Positions 1 to 8,083 of a DNA stretch of 64,000 nucleotides are shown here, piece after piece. Each line of letters opens with the position of its first letter. The stretch's first letter is position 1. The notes under the pieces were generated by a model. It made no database searches. It saw only the letters and a list, made by a program, of their open reading frames with translations, and was not told the DNA's origin. The stretch lies in NCBI GenBank assembly GCA_019637645.1, contig JAHBVH010000016.1, positions 1 through 64,000 of the forward strand, read 5' to 3'. Source of the stretch: Caldilineaceae bacterium. Lineage in GTDB: Bacteria > Chloroflexota > Anaerolineae > Caldilineales > Caldilineaceae. A program made the position numbers and the translations under genes.

Positions 1-2
1 CC

Positions 3-1250
3 AAGAAATCCAACACAACTTTTGCCTTTTTCGATGCCCTGGCCCAAGTCAAAAAAGAGGCCGACAGTGGCGTTCCCAACCATCTGCGCGATGGCAACCG
101 CGACAAAGAGGGCTTTGGTCACGGTGAAGGCTATCTCTACCCTCATGCCTACCGCGACCACTGGGTGGCACAGCAATATCTGCCCACTTCGTTGCAAGGC
201 AAGCTCTTCTACCAACCTTCGGATCAAGGCTATGAAGCGCAGATCCGCACCACCGTGGCCCAACGGCGCGAAGCGCAACTGGCGGCCATGCTCGAATTGG
301 AGAGTGGTGGCAACACGCCCGTTGATGTCCTCACCTTTTCTCCCGACGACCCCGCGCGGGAACGATGGCTACAACGCACCATCTCCAATACAGGCGAACG
401 CTTGGGCCAAGTGCGCGACCGGCTCCTCGCCCAAGCGCGGCTGGCGCGCCACAGCACCGTGCTCGATCTCAAAGCAGGCACGGGCTTGCTCACCTGGGAA
501 GCCCTACGCCGCACACCGGAAGGCGGTGTCTATGCCCTGGCGCGCACCCCCCGCGACGCCGAGGCACTCCGCCAATTGGCCGACCGCCTGCCCGCCGTCG
601 AACGCCCTATTGTCCTCGAAGGAGAGATCAAAGAGATAGCCACCTTACTCGCCTTGCGCGAACAGATGACCCAAGACCTCAGACCGGCCATCGGCGATAC
701 AAAACACCCAGCGCCAATCGCCAGTCTCCGCTTCGACGCCATCATTGGCTACAACGCCCTTTTTGATCAGCCGGACAAGCCCACCTTGTTTCACCAACTG
801 GCGGCGCTATGCCGTAAAAATGGCGTCCTTAGCTTGGCGGAACGCATACCACGCCACACCCAGCGCCTCTATCAATTGGTCGATCTAAGCGAGCTGGGCA
901 CCGAACTGACCGCGCGGCTTATCCAAGCCGAGGAGGCGATCTATCGCGATGACGCTGATCCCATGGTCAACTGGGATGAGCCGGATCTTGTCGCTTGGGC
1001 AGAAGCCGCTGGATTGACGGTTACGATGCAAAGTGAAGCCGATCCGAGCCAGATGCAGATCAGCGCAGCCCTGTTGCAACGCTGGTTTGCGCCAACCACG
1101 GGTGAACGCCCAAGCTATGGACAACGGCTGGCCAGCCAACTCCAGCCAGCCACAGTGAGCTTGGTCCAACAACTCTTTGAACGGCAGCTCCTTAACCAGA
1201 CCGTAACATGGACGGGACGCATCGTCTATTTACACAGCATCGTTGCCTAA
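3..1250 (+). CDS. RarA-like AAA ATPase C-terminus fused to methyltransferase-like domain (5' partial)
   Basis: The reading frame is open from base 3, so the N-terminal AAA ATPase part lies outside the window. The first ~85 visible residues match the C-terminal domain of RarA/MgsA (replication-associated recombination ATPase): a VPNHLRDG segment, a GYLYPHAYRDHWVAQQYLP block and a PSDQGYE motif. Instead of stopping there, as usual RarA does, the protein continues for ~300 residues. That part has a class I methyltransferase-like core: motif I VLDLKAGTGLL, an FDAIIGYNALF strand and a VLSLAERI strand. The fusion is seen directly; methyltransferase activity is inferred from one motif set. The first in-frame ATG (165) lies inside the conserved RarA block, so it is not the true start. 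Confidence 0.8.
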   Translation, partial: KKSNTTFAFFDALAQVKKEADSGVPNHLRDGNRDKEGFGHGEGYLYPHAYRDHWVAQQYLPTSLQGKLFYQPSDQGYEAQIRTTVAQRREAQLAAMLELESGGNTPVDVLTFSPDDPARERWLQRTISNTGERLGQVRDRLLAQARLARHSTVLDLKAGTGLLTWEALRRTPEGGVYALARTPRDAEALRQLADRLPAVERPIVLEGEIKEIATLLALREQMTQDLRPAIGDTKHPAPIASLRFDAIIGYNALFDQPDKPTLFHQLAALCRKNGVLSLAERIPRHTQRLYQLVDLSELGTELTARLIQAEEAIYRDDADPMVNWDEPDLVAWAEAAGLTVTMQSEADPSQMQISAALLQRWFAPTTGERPSYGQRLASQLQPATVSLVQQLFERQLLNQTVTWTGRIVYLHSIVA

Positions 1251-1338
1251 ACGGCCAGCACCACCGGCTAAGCGCCGCGCATGAGAGGTGAATCACAAAG
1301 CTCCAGCCGGGTCCGTGACTCGGCCAGCGTGATTACGG

Positions 1339-1423
1339 TAGAAGTTACGCAGTTGATCGGCGTGACCAGAGAGCTGACAGGTTTTCCAACCCTGTCAGGT
1401 TTTGTCCAAGTGCGTAACTGCTA
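1339..1423. repeat. 85-bp TA-ended inverted-repeat element (family A, copy 1)
   Basis: The ends are near-perfect inverted repeats: TAGAAGTTACGCAGTTG on the left and CAAGTGCGTAACTGCTA on the right (15 of 17 match). The centre is a hairpin with CTGACAGG / CCTGTCAG arms. Its length equals that of the copy at 55165-55249. TA at both outer edges and no coding capacity suggest a MITE-like element mobilised by an IS630-type transposase (inference). The rest of the 1251-1517 gap shows nothing else. Confidence 0.75.
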
Positions 1424-1517
1424 ACGAATACAAACGTAAGTTTTTCCTCCCCCTTAGCAATCACCAAGGGCGTATCTACCCAACTGGCCCTTGACCGAAG
1501 ACCATCTGGAGGCTTAT

Positions 1518-2045
1518 ATGACCATTCGTCTTGCTCGACCAGCCGACGCCGCCGCCATTGCCAAAGTGCATGTTGCCGCTTGGCAAGTTGCCTATCGTGG
1601 CCTCCTACCGGATGCCATGCTCGATAGTTTGTCTGTCGAACAGCGCACCCAGGCATGGCATGAAATCCTCACCCTTAGCAATAACTATACGTTGGTCTGC
1701 ACCCAAGTTACAGCAGAGACCGCAGACGAGCAGATTGTTGGCTTCGCTGGCTGTGGCGAGTGTCGGGATACCGACCTGAATGACGGGCGCACGGGTGAAC
1801 TTTATGCCATTTATCTCGACCCCGCCATTTGGCGACAAGGCCATGGCACGGCGCTCCTCGACGCCGCGCTGAAGCTGCTCGAGCAAGATGGCTATCGCCT
1901 TGTCACGCTGTGGGTTTTGGAGGGCAATCAGCAGGCCATGCAATTTTATCAGTCCATGGGCTTTGCTCCCGATGGCGGCCAGCAAACGGAGCAATTGGCG
2001 GATGGTGTTGAAGTCTGTGAGTGGCGCTATCGGCGTTCGGTCTGA
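1518..2045 (+). CDS. GNAT family N-acetyltransferase
   Basis: A 175-residue protein starting IRLARPADAAAIAKVHVAAWQ, the typical first strand and helix of GNAT acyltransferases. It has the acetyl-CoA binding loop region YLDPAIWRQGHGTALL (the R/Q-x-x-G-x-G/A motif, here RQGHGT) and the C-terminal LWVLEGNQQAMQFYQSMGF block (beta4/5 and the N-x-x-A-x-x-F-Y motif). The substrate cannot be read from sequence. ATG 1518 is chosen because CTGGAGG lies just upstream, while the longer TTG start at 1491 lacks a site. It stands alone between a repeat element and the PRPP synthetase gene. Confidence 0.88.
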   Translation: MTIRLARPADAAAIAKVHVAAWQVAYRGLLPDAMLDSLSVEQRTQAWHEILTLSNNYTLVCTQVTAETADEQIVGFAGCGECRDTDLNDGRTGELYAIYLDPAIWRQGHGTALLDAALKLLEQDGYRLVTLWVLEGNQQAMQFYQSMGFAPDGGQQTEQLADGVEVCEWRYRRSV

Positions 2046-2218
2046 ATAACCCCGTTTCTCTTGTCTTGTCCTTCGTTTTGGCATACAATGCTGAGCAGCA
2101 ATTGTTGTAACCAAGTGGGCGTTGGGTCAATCCCCTTCCTCCTTGGACAGATGAAGAAGCCAAAGGATGGCCGCTCTTGCCTACCGAGCCACTCATGCAA
2201 TCAACGGATGCCAGCGCC

Positions 2219-3163
2219 ATGGATAACCAAGGAATTATGGTGCTAGGCGGCAGCGCCAGCGTCAACTTGACAGCCAATATCTGTAAATACCTGAATGTTT
2301 CCCCTGCCCAGCGCGATGTCTTACGCTTCTCCGATGGCAACACTTTTGTGCGCGTCGGCGAAAATGTGCGCGGTCGCCATGTCTATTTGGTCCAGTCGAT
2401 TGTCTATCCGGTCAATGACAATTTTATGGAATTACTCTTCTGGATCGATGCCCTTAAACGCGCGAGTGCGGCTTCGGTCACCGTGATTATGCCCTATTTT
2501 AGTTATGTCAAAGGCGATAAAAAAGATGAACCGCGTGTCTCGATCCGCGCGCGCGTCTGCGCGGATGCGATCGAGGTGGCCGGGGCCGATCGCATTGTGA
2601 CGCTTGACATGCTCCCCCCCCAACTCCAGGGTTTTTTTCGGGTGCCCGTGGATAATCTCTATGCGCTCAATCTGTTCAGCGAAGCAATTCGCAGCAAACA
2701 ACTGAGCGATGTGGTCATTGTGTCGCCTGATATTGGCTTTGCCAAACAGGCCACCAAATATGCCAACGATTTAGGCACAACCTTAGCCATTGGCAACAAG
2801 GAGCGCCGCGGGCACGACGAGCGGGCCGAAGTGATGGGCATTATCGGTGACGTTCAAGATAAGACGGCCATCATTGTCGATGACTTCACCATTTCGGGCG
2901 GCACCTTGGTAGAAGCAGCCAAACAGCTCATGGCCCAAGGGGCAAAGCAGGTCTTTGCGGCCGTCACCCATGGGGCGTTTTCCCATGGTTCCATGGAACG
3001 GCTCATGGCAAGCCCGATTGAACGGCTGTTGATCACCGATTCGATTGAGACGCAGACTGTCCCTTTTTGTGAGAAGATCGAAGTCATCTCGGTTGCACCG
3101 CTCTTTGCCGATGCCATCCGCCGCATCCATTATCATGAGAGCATTAGTGTGCTGTTCCAGTAA
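2219..3163 (+). CDS. Divergent ribose-phosphate pyrophosphokinase-like protein (copy A)
   Basis: A 314-residue protein collinear with PRPP synthetase: the RFSDGNTFVRVGENVRG block, VYLVQS, an NDNFMELLF segment, IMPYFSYVKGDKKDEPR and a phosphoribosyl-type loop VDDFTISGGTL. Several catalytic signatures differ from the family norm. The usual DLHA (with the ATP/Mg histidine) reads DMLP. YARQDRK reads YVKGDKK. DDxxDTAGT reads DDFTISGGT. It may use another substrate or act as a regulatory, non-catalytic paralogue (inference). A second divergent paralogue lies at 30740-31681. Starts at 2177, 2195 and 2237 are also possible; 2237 has AAGGAA very close. It lies 20 bases before the glycosidase gene. Confidence 0.82.
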   Translation: MDNQGIMVLGGSASVNLTANICKYLNVSPAQRDVLRFSDGNTFVRVGENVRGRHVYLVQSIVYPVNDNFMELLFWIDALKRASAASVTVIMPYFSYVKGDKKDEPRVSIRARVCADAIEVAGADRIVTLDMLPPQLQGFFRVPVDNLYALNLFSEAIRSKQLSDVVIVSPDIGFAKQATKYANDLGTTLAIGNKERRGHDERAEVMGIIGDVQDKTAIIVDDFTISGGTLVEAAKQLMAQGAKQVFAAVTHGAFSHGSMERLMASPIERLLITDSIETQTVPFCEKIEVISVAPLFADAIRRIHYHESISVLFQ

Positions 3164-3183
3164 GTCTAGAAAAGAAACAAGTA

Positions 3184-4533
3184 ATGTTTGAAGGTTCATT
3201 ACAACCAATGGCGCTGCTCCATGAGGCGAAACAACGCGCCCAAGCAATTCTCCATGCCTGTGTCACCCCCCATGGTTTTCGGGCATCCGGGCTAGCCGCG
3301 GGCTATCCCCAAGTGTGGGCGCGTGACAACGGGGTGATCTTTTTAGGGGCCGCGGCCACGGGTTCGCCCGAATTGCTGGCAACAGGCCGGGCCGCGCTAG
3401 AAACGTTAGGCGCTTATCAGTCGCGCTTGGGCTTGATCCCGCTGAATGTCAATCCTGACACAGGGTATATTAGCACCGAGAATGCTGGGGCCGCCGATGG
3501 CAATCTCTGGTTCATTCTCGGGCACTATCTGCACTTTCAACAGAGCGGTGATCGCGCCTTTTTACAAAAACATTGGCCGACCATCACCCGCGCCCTCCTT
3601 TGGCTCGACTACCAGGATATGAACGCGTGTGGCTTGTTAGAAATTCCCGAAGCAGGCGACTGGATGGATCTGCTCGCCGTGCGCTACAACGTTCTCTATG
3701 ACAATGTGCTCTATTACGGGGCCATCCTAGCCTATGAAGAGATGGCTAAGCAACTAGCCGCGACCGCGGAACGCCACCAGCCAGCCGTCGATGCCGCCGG
3801 GGTCCATGAGCGGATCAATTTGCTTATGTGGATCGACCGCTGTTGGGTTGCCGAACACTTTGCCGAGCATCTGCAAAAACTCCAAGCCATTCGCCTAGAG
3901 TGGTATATGCTCTACCACAATATTGGCGCCATCTCCAGCCGGCCTTTCTACTTGCCTTGGGTGGCCTTTCGCGAATATGGCGATTGGTGCGACAGTTTGG
4001 GCAATTTGTTGGCCGTTCTCACCGGGGTGGCCGATTTTCACCGGGCCGAACATATTATGCGCTACCTCCGCCAAGTTGGCATGGCCGAGCCCTACCCGAC
4101 CAAGGCGATCTATCCGCCCATCTATCCCGGCGAATCCAATTGGCGCGATTATTATCGCAGCCGCAATCTCAACTTGCCCCACCAATACCACAATGGTGGC
4201 ATTTGGCCGATGATTGGCGGTTTCCATGTGGCAGCGTTGGTACAACATGGCTGGCAAGGCGAAGCGGAACGCCTGCTGTTGGCCTTGGCCGAAACCAACC
4301 GGCAAGGGGTCAGCGAAGCGTGGGAATTTAACGAATGGCTCCACGGCAGCAGCGGCCATCCCATGGGCTTTGCCAAGCAAGCCTGGTCCGCAGCCATGTA
4401 TTTATACGCCCATCACGCCGTCGATACCGGCAACCTGCCCCTCTTTGCCGATCTGCTCGCCGCCAAACCAGCCGCCGCCCGCGCCGCCGAAAACAACGAA
4501 TTTTATGTCCACGCCGGTGGCGGACCCGTTTGA
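3184..4533 (+). CDS. (alpha/alpha)6-barrel glycoside hydrolase, debranching-enzyme/GH100-like
   Basis: A 449-residue protein rich in helical-repeat signatures of clan (alpha/alpha)6 glycosidases: YPQVWARDNG near residue 40 (the R-D acid motif), NAGAADGNLWFILGHYLHF, EAGDWMDLL, a YDNVLYYGAI helix, HQYHNGGIWPMIGGFH, and a late AWEFNEWLHG with a candidate catalytic glutamate. The same motif order occurs in amylo-1,6-glucosidase and neutral invertase (GH100)-type enzymes, so it probably acts on a glucan or sucrose-like sugar. There is no signal peptide, so it is cytoplasmic. The close upstream PRPP-synthetase-like gene suggests co-transcription. Exact substrate is not determinable. Confidence 0.8.
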   Translation: MFEGSLQPMALLHEAKQRAQAILHACVTPHGFRASGLAAGYPQVWARDNGVIFLGAAATGSPELLATGRAALETLGAYQSRLGLIPLNVNPDTGYISTENAGAADGNLWFILGHYLHFQQSGDRAFLQKHWPTITRALLWLDYQDMNACGLLEIPEAGDWMDLLAVRYNVLYDNVLYYGAILAYEEMAKQLAATAERHQPAVDAAGVHERINLLMWIDRCWVAEHFAEHLQKLQAIRLEWYMLYHNIGAISSRPFYLPWVAFREYGDWCDSLGNLLAVLTGVADFHRAEHIMRYLRQVGMAEPYPTKAIYPPIYPGESNWRDYYRSRNLNLPHQYHNGGIWPMIGGFHVAALVQHGWQGEAERLLLALAETNRQGVSEAWEFNEWLHGSSGHPMGFAKQAWSAAMYLYAHHAVDTGNLPLFADLLAAKPAAARAAENNEFYVHAGGGPV

Positions 4534-4540
4534 TTGTATT

Positions 4541-4737
4541 GGGTCCTTTGTCATTGGTCATTGGTCATTGGTCATTAGTTCTGTCTTACTGGAAACAGAT
4601 ACCAAGGACAAAGGACAAAGGACAAAGGACAAAGGACAAAGGACAAAGGACAAAGGACAAGTAACAAATGACCAATGACAAAGGACAAGTGACAAAGGAC
4701 AAGTGACAAAGGACCAATGACCAATGACAAAGGACCC
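4541..4737. repeat. Heptamer tandem repeats inside a 26-bp perfect inverted repeat
   Basis: Arms 4541-4566 (starting GGGTCCTTTGTCATTGG) and 4712-4737 are exact reverse complements over 26 bases. Between them are runs of 7-base units: TCATTGG on the left, then about seven AAAGGAC-type units from ~4603, then mixed AATGACA/AAGTGAC units. The style resembles the short tandemly repeated repetitive (STRR) heptamers of filamentous cyanobacteria (family knowledge). Transcribed, it would fold into a long hairpin between the glycosidase and tag genes. The first in-frame ATG of the tag reading frame (4724) lies inside this repeat, so it is not used as the start. Confidence 0.85.
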
Positions 4738-4747
4738 AAAGAATCCT

Positions 4748-5317
4748 ATGGAAAAGATCCGTTGCGCCTGGTCAGGCGATGACCGGCTTTATCAGCAATA
4801 TCACGATGAGGAGTGGGGAGTGCCCGTTCATGATGACCGGCACCTCTTTGAAATGCTAAATTTAGAAGGGGCGCAGGCAGGGCTGAGTTGGATTACCATT
4901 CTGCGCAAGCGCGACAACTATCGGGCCGCCTTTGATAATTTTGATGCCACCAAAATCGTCGCTTATGATGACGCCAAGGTAGCAGAGTTGCTGGCCAATC
5001 CTGGCATTGTCCGCAACAAATTGAAGGTGACCGGCGTGATCAAAAATGCCAAAGCCTTTCTTGCCACACAGGCCGAGTTTGGCAGCTTTGACGCCTATCT
5101 CTGGCGCTTTGTGGGCGGCCAACCGATCATCAATCAGCGCCAAAGCTTGCGCGCGATCCCAGCACAAACGCCAGAAGCTGAAGCCATGAGCAAAGAGCTC
5201 AAAAAGCGTGGCTTCACCTTTGTAGGGCCTACCATCTGCTATGCCTTTATGCAGGCAGTTGGCATGGTCAACGACCATATTGTTGATTGTTTTCGCTATC
5301 CAACCCAGCCCAGTTAA
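4748..5317 (+). CDS. tag: DNA-3-methyladenine glycosylase I
   Basis: A 189-residue protein with the Tag signature: RCAWSGDD at the N-terminus, YHDEEWGVPVHDDRHLFEML, and EGAQAGLSWITILRKR carrying the catalytic-region glutamate. Zinc ligands are present: Cys near residue 6, His in YHDEEWG, and His/Cys in NDHIVDCF near the end. It excises 3-methyladenine from alkylated DNA in base excision repair. Length is normal for the family. Start ATG 4748 gives the standard N-terminus; the upstream ATG at 4724 lies in the repeat. A second alkylation-repair glycosylase of the AlkA type lies at 22677. Confidence 0.95.
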   Translation: MEKIRCAWSGDDRLYQQYHDEEWGVPVHDDRHLFEMLNLEGAQAGLSWITILRKRDNYRAAFDNFDATKIVAYDDAKVAELLANPGIVRNKLKVTGVIKNAKAFLATQAEFGSFDAYLWRFVGGQPIINQRQSLRAIPAQTPEAEAMSKELKKRGFTFVGPTICYAFMQAVGMVNDHIVDCFRYPTQPS

Positions 5318-5428
5318 ACCTAGCCACTGTAGCAGCGCTGTTTCAGCCGCGGTGATGTCGCGCGGTTAGCCGCGCGATTGATCCCTGCTTTGGGAATTCG
5401 CCTCAAACCTAAAATGCCCCTCGCTTCC

Positions 5429-5457
5429 TTGCGGTTGCCCTGACGAAGTGCTATGAT
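5429..5457 (+). promoter_or_regulatory. Candidate sigma70-type promoter for the sugar ABC operon
   Basis: TTGCGG (5429-5434), a 17-base spacer and TATGAT (5452-5457) lie ~120 bases before the solute-binding protein gene. A small hairpin, CCGCTG...CAGCGG near 5529-5546, sits in the predicted leader just before the AAGGAGGA ribosome binding site. The rest of the 262-base gap shows no gene. Confidence 0.45.
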
Positions 5458-5579
5458 TATAGTTGACAGCGTAAGTCGTTTCCACACAACGATGTAGATG
5501 GCTTACGTCCTACTTTTGTCAGGTCTCCCCGCTGTTTGCGCAGCGGGTTATCAACCAACCGCATGTTGAAGGAGGAACT

Positions 5580-6935
5580 ATGGTACAGCATCAGCGGTCA
5601 CTTCGTGCTCTGACCATTCTGCTGATCCTGGTGTTGGGCATCACGGCTTGTGCGCCGGCAGCCCCCACGGCACCAAGCAGCGAACCCGCTACCAGTGGCG
5701 CATCCCCGGCGCCGAGCAGTGACGAACCCGTCACCATCACGTGGGCCTTCTGGGGCAGCCCCGAAGAAGCCGCTTCTCACAAAGCCGTCGGCGAAGCTTT
5801 TATGCAGGAATACCCAGAAATTAAGCTTGAATACTACAACGAGCCATGGGGCGACTATTTCACCAAAATTGAAACCCTTTGGGCCAGTGGTGATAGCGCT
5901 GCCATTCCCGATGTGCTCTTCCTGTGGCCCACGCCCAGATATGCCGCCCAAGGCGTTTTGGAAAATCTGGATCCGTTCATTGAATCATCTGGCTATAATC
6001 TGGATGACTATTGGCCGGCCCTACTCGAATCTGCCAGCTACGAAGGCAGTGTCTATGGCTTCCCGCGCGATATCAGCGTTGAAGCGCTCTACTACAACAA
6101 AGATATCTTCGATGAAGCGGGCGTGCCCTACCCTGATGAAACCTGGACTTGGGCCGATCTCCAATCCGCCGTCGAACAGCTGACCATCAAGGATGCCAGC
6201 GGGCGCGTCGAACGCTATGGCCTCGGCATGGAAGCTGGCAAGTGGCAACTCTGGGTTGGTCAGAATGGCGGCAGCATCCTCGATGATATGCGCAACCCCT
6301 CCAAGTGTACACTCAATGAACCCGCTGCTACTGAGGCGCTGCAATTCTTTGCCGACCTCATGAACAATGGTTATGCCATGCGTGATGCCGATCTCAGCCA
6401 AGCCGGTGGTGATGCGGGTGTCTTTAGCAGTGGTCAAGCGGCGATGATCATTCAGAACTCCAGCCGGGTTTCGACCTTTAACGCGGCGGATCTCAACTAC
6501 GATGTAGCAGTGGTGCCGATTCCCGAAGGCGGTCAACGTTCGGCTAGCGCCGGTGGGGCGGCGTGGGTCATGAGCGCGGCCAGCGACAACAAAGATGCAG
6601 CGTGGACCTTCCTCAGTTGGCTCCAAAGCACCAATGGTGGGCAGCGCCTCTACACCGAAGCAGGCGAAATCTTCCCCGCGCTGCGATCGGTCGCCGAATC
6701 CGATGCTTTCCTCCAGCAGGAAAATCCGCCAGCCAATCGGCAAGCCTTCCTCACCGAGGGCGAAAATGCAAAAGTCGGTCGCTTTGGCTATTTCCCCGAA
6801 TGGAATGAAGTTAACAACATTATTGGTGCCGAATTGAGCAAAGTATGGAGCGGCGAAGCCCAACCCGCCGATGTCGTCCCCAGCATCTGTGAGCAGGTCG
6901 ATCAATTCCTAGCCGACAATGGCTTTCCTAAGTAA
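5580..6935 (+). CDS. Carbohydrate ABC transporter substrate-binding lipoprotein
   Basis: A 451-residue family 1 extracellular solute-binding protein. The N-terminus has a basic start, the hydrophobic stretch ALTILLILVLG and a lipobox GITAC with the acylated Cys at residue ~24, followed by an Ala/Pro/Ser-rich tether. The mature part shows ITWAFWGSPEE, YYNEPWGDYFTKIETLWASGD, PDVLFLWPTPRYAAQG, YNKDIFDEAGV and GGAAWVMSAASDNKDAAWTFLSW, all typical of sugar-binding proteins. It should capture a sugar outside the membrane and pass it to the two permeases downstream. The start is fixed by AAGGAGGA seven bases upstream. The sugar cannot be named. Confidence 0.93.
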   Translation: MVQHQRSLRALTILLILVLGITACAPAAPTAPSSEPATSGASPAPSSDEPVTITWAFWGSPEEAASHKAVGEAFMQEYPEIKLEYYNEPWGDYFTKIETLWASGDSAAIPDVLFLWPTPRYAAQGVLENLDPFIESSGYNLDDYWPALLESASYEGSVYGFPRDISVEALYYNKDIFDEAGVPYPDETWTWADLQSAVEQLTIKDASGRVERYGLGMEAGKWQLWVGQNGGSILDDMRNPSKCTLNEPAATEALQFFADLMNNGYAMRDADLSQAGGDAGVFSSGQAAMIIQNSSRVSTFNAADLNYDVAVVPIPEGGQRSASAGGAAWVMSAASDNKDAAWTFLSWLQSTNGGQRLYTEAGEIFPALRSVAESDAFLQQENPPANRQAFLTEGENAKVGRFGYFPEWNEVNNIIGAELSKVWSGEAQPADVVPSICEQVDQFLADNGFPK

Positions 6936-6948
6936 GTAAGAGTAGGAC

Positions 6949-7023
6949 AGAGGACAAAGGTCAGAGAACAGAGGTCAGAGGTCAGCTTTCTGACCTCTGA
7001 CCTCTGTCTTCTGTCTTCTGACT
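6949..7023. repeat. Purine-rich hairpin between binding-protein and permease genes
   Basis: The arms CAGAGGTCAGAGGTCAG (6969-6985) and CTGACCTCTGACCTCTG (6990-7006) are perfect 17-base complements with a 4-base loop. They are flanked by further GTCAGAG / CTTCTGTC repeats. The sequence is closely related to the hairpin at 29913-29968. Within an operon it could protect the upstream message or reduce read-through into the permease genes, a common expression difference between binding protein and permeases (inference). Confidence 0.8.
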
Positions 7024-7036
7024 CAGGCAACTGCCC

Positions 7037-7996
7037 ATGACAACCACAACGCTTCACCCTTCCCCACCAAACCGCACCGCTTCCGCTCGTCGTTGGCGTT
7101 TGGATCAGCAATGGGAGGCATATGTTTTCTTGCTGCCCAGTTTTGCGGGTTTTTTGCTCTTTGTCATTCTGCCCGTGCTTGGCTCTTTTTGGTTGAGTTT
7201 GGGCGAATTGAAGCTAAGTGGACAATTTGATTTTCTAGGGCTGAGTAACTATCGTCAACTTCAGCGTGATCCAGTCTTCTGGCGCGCGGTGGGGAACACG
7301 GTCTACTTCATGCTCACGATTGTGCCACTCCAATTGGTCCTCGGCTTATTGATCGCCCTCGCGCTCAACCAACCATTGCGCGGGAAACTAGTCTATCGGG
7401 TGATCTACTTCATGCCTGTAGTGACCACGATCGTGGCGGGGGCGATTGTTTTCCAGATGTTGCTAAACCGTGACTATGGGCCGATCAGTGAGTTCTTCTG
7501 GGCATTAGGGCAGTGGACAGGACTGCCGATTCAACCACCGAACTTTCTGGGTGACCCCAGTTGGCAGAAACCTTCGGTTGTGCTGCTCACTCTCTGGAAA
7601 AATACGGGTTTCACCATGGTGATCTACCTGGCCGCGCTCCAAGGTGTCCCCCAAGAGTTATATGATGCAGCCCATGTAGACGGTGCGAGCGCGTGGCAAC
7701 GCTTTCGCAATGTGACGCTGCCCTTGATCAGCCCAACGACCTTTTTCCTCTTTGTTCTCCAAATGATCGGCGCGTTCCAGCTCTTTACCGAAGCCTTTGT
7801 GATGACGCGGGGCAGTGGGGGCGAACCGGCCCAGGCCACCTTAACGGTCGTTTACTATATTTACCAAAATGCCTTTAGCTTTACCAAAATGGGAAAAGCC
7901 TCGGCCATTGCCTGGTTCCTTTTCTTCTTTATCTTTCTCTTTACCTTCATTCAAACTCGCCTACAGCGCCGTTGGGTTTACTATGAAGTCAATTAA
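7037..7996 (+). CDS. Sugar ABC transporter permease, MalF type
   Basis: A 319-residue membrane protein with about six transmembrane segments. It begins with a cytoplasmic tail, then AYVFLLPSFAGFLLFVILPVLGSFWLSL, typical of the first MalF-like helix. The EAA loop that contacts the ATPase is visible as QELYDAAHVDGASAWQRFRNVTLPLI (D-A-A-x-x-D-G-A). It forms the translocation channel with the product of the next gene. No ATP-binding subunit is encoded nearby, so a shared MsmX/UgpC-like ATPase elsewhere is likely (inference). Confidence 0.93.
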   Translation: MTTTTLHPSPPNRTASARRWRLDQQWEAYVFLLPSFAGFLLFVILPVLGSFWLSLGELKLSGQFDFLGLSNYRQLQRDPVFWRAVGNTVYFMLTIVPLQLVLGLLIALALNQPLRGKLVYRVIYFMPVVTTIVAGAIVFQMLLNRDYGPISEFFWALGQWTGLPIQPPNFLGDPSWQKPSVVLLTLWKNTGFTMVIYLAALQGVPQELYDAAHVDGASAWQRFRNVTLPLISPTTFFLFVLQMIGAFQLFTEAFVMTRGSGGEPAQATLTVVYYIYQNAFSFTKMGKASAIAWFLFFFIFLFTFIQTRLQRRWVYYEVN

Positions 7997-8083
7997 ATTG
8001 GCGGCTGTCGCACTGCGATACAGCATAGCAGACTATGGAACATCCGCTTTGGGTCAGGATGGCCTAGGCACGAAAATCATCAA

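Noticed and set aside
4214..4678. Plus-strand frames running into the heptamer repeats
   Set aside because: They overlap the glycosidase gene in another frame and are long only because the repeat lacks stops.
6021..6905. 294-codon minus-strand frame opposite the sugar-binding protein
   Set aside because: It is the antisense of a clearly recognised ABC binding protein and shows no family signature of its own.
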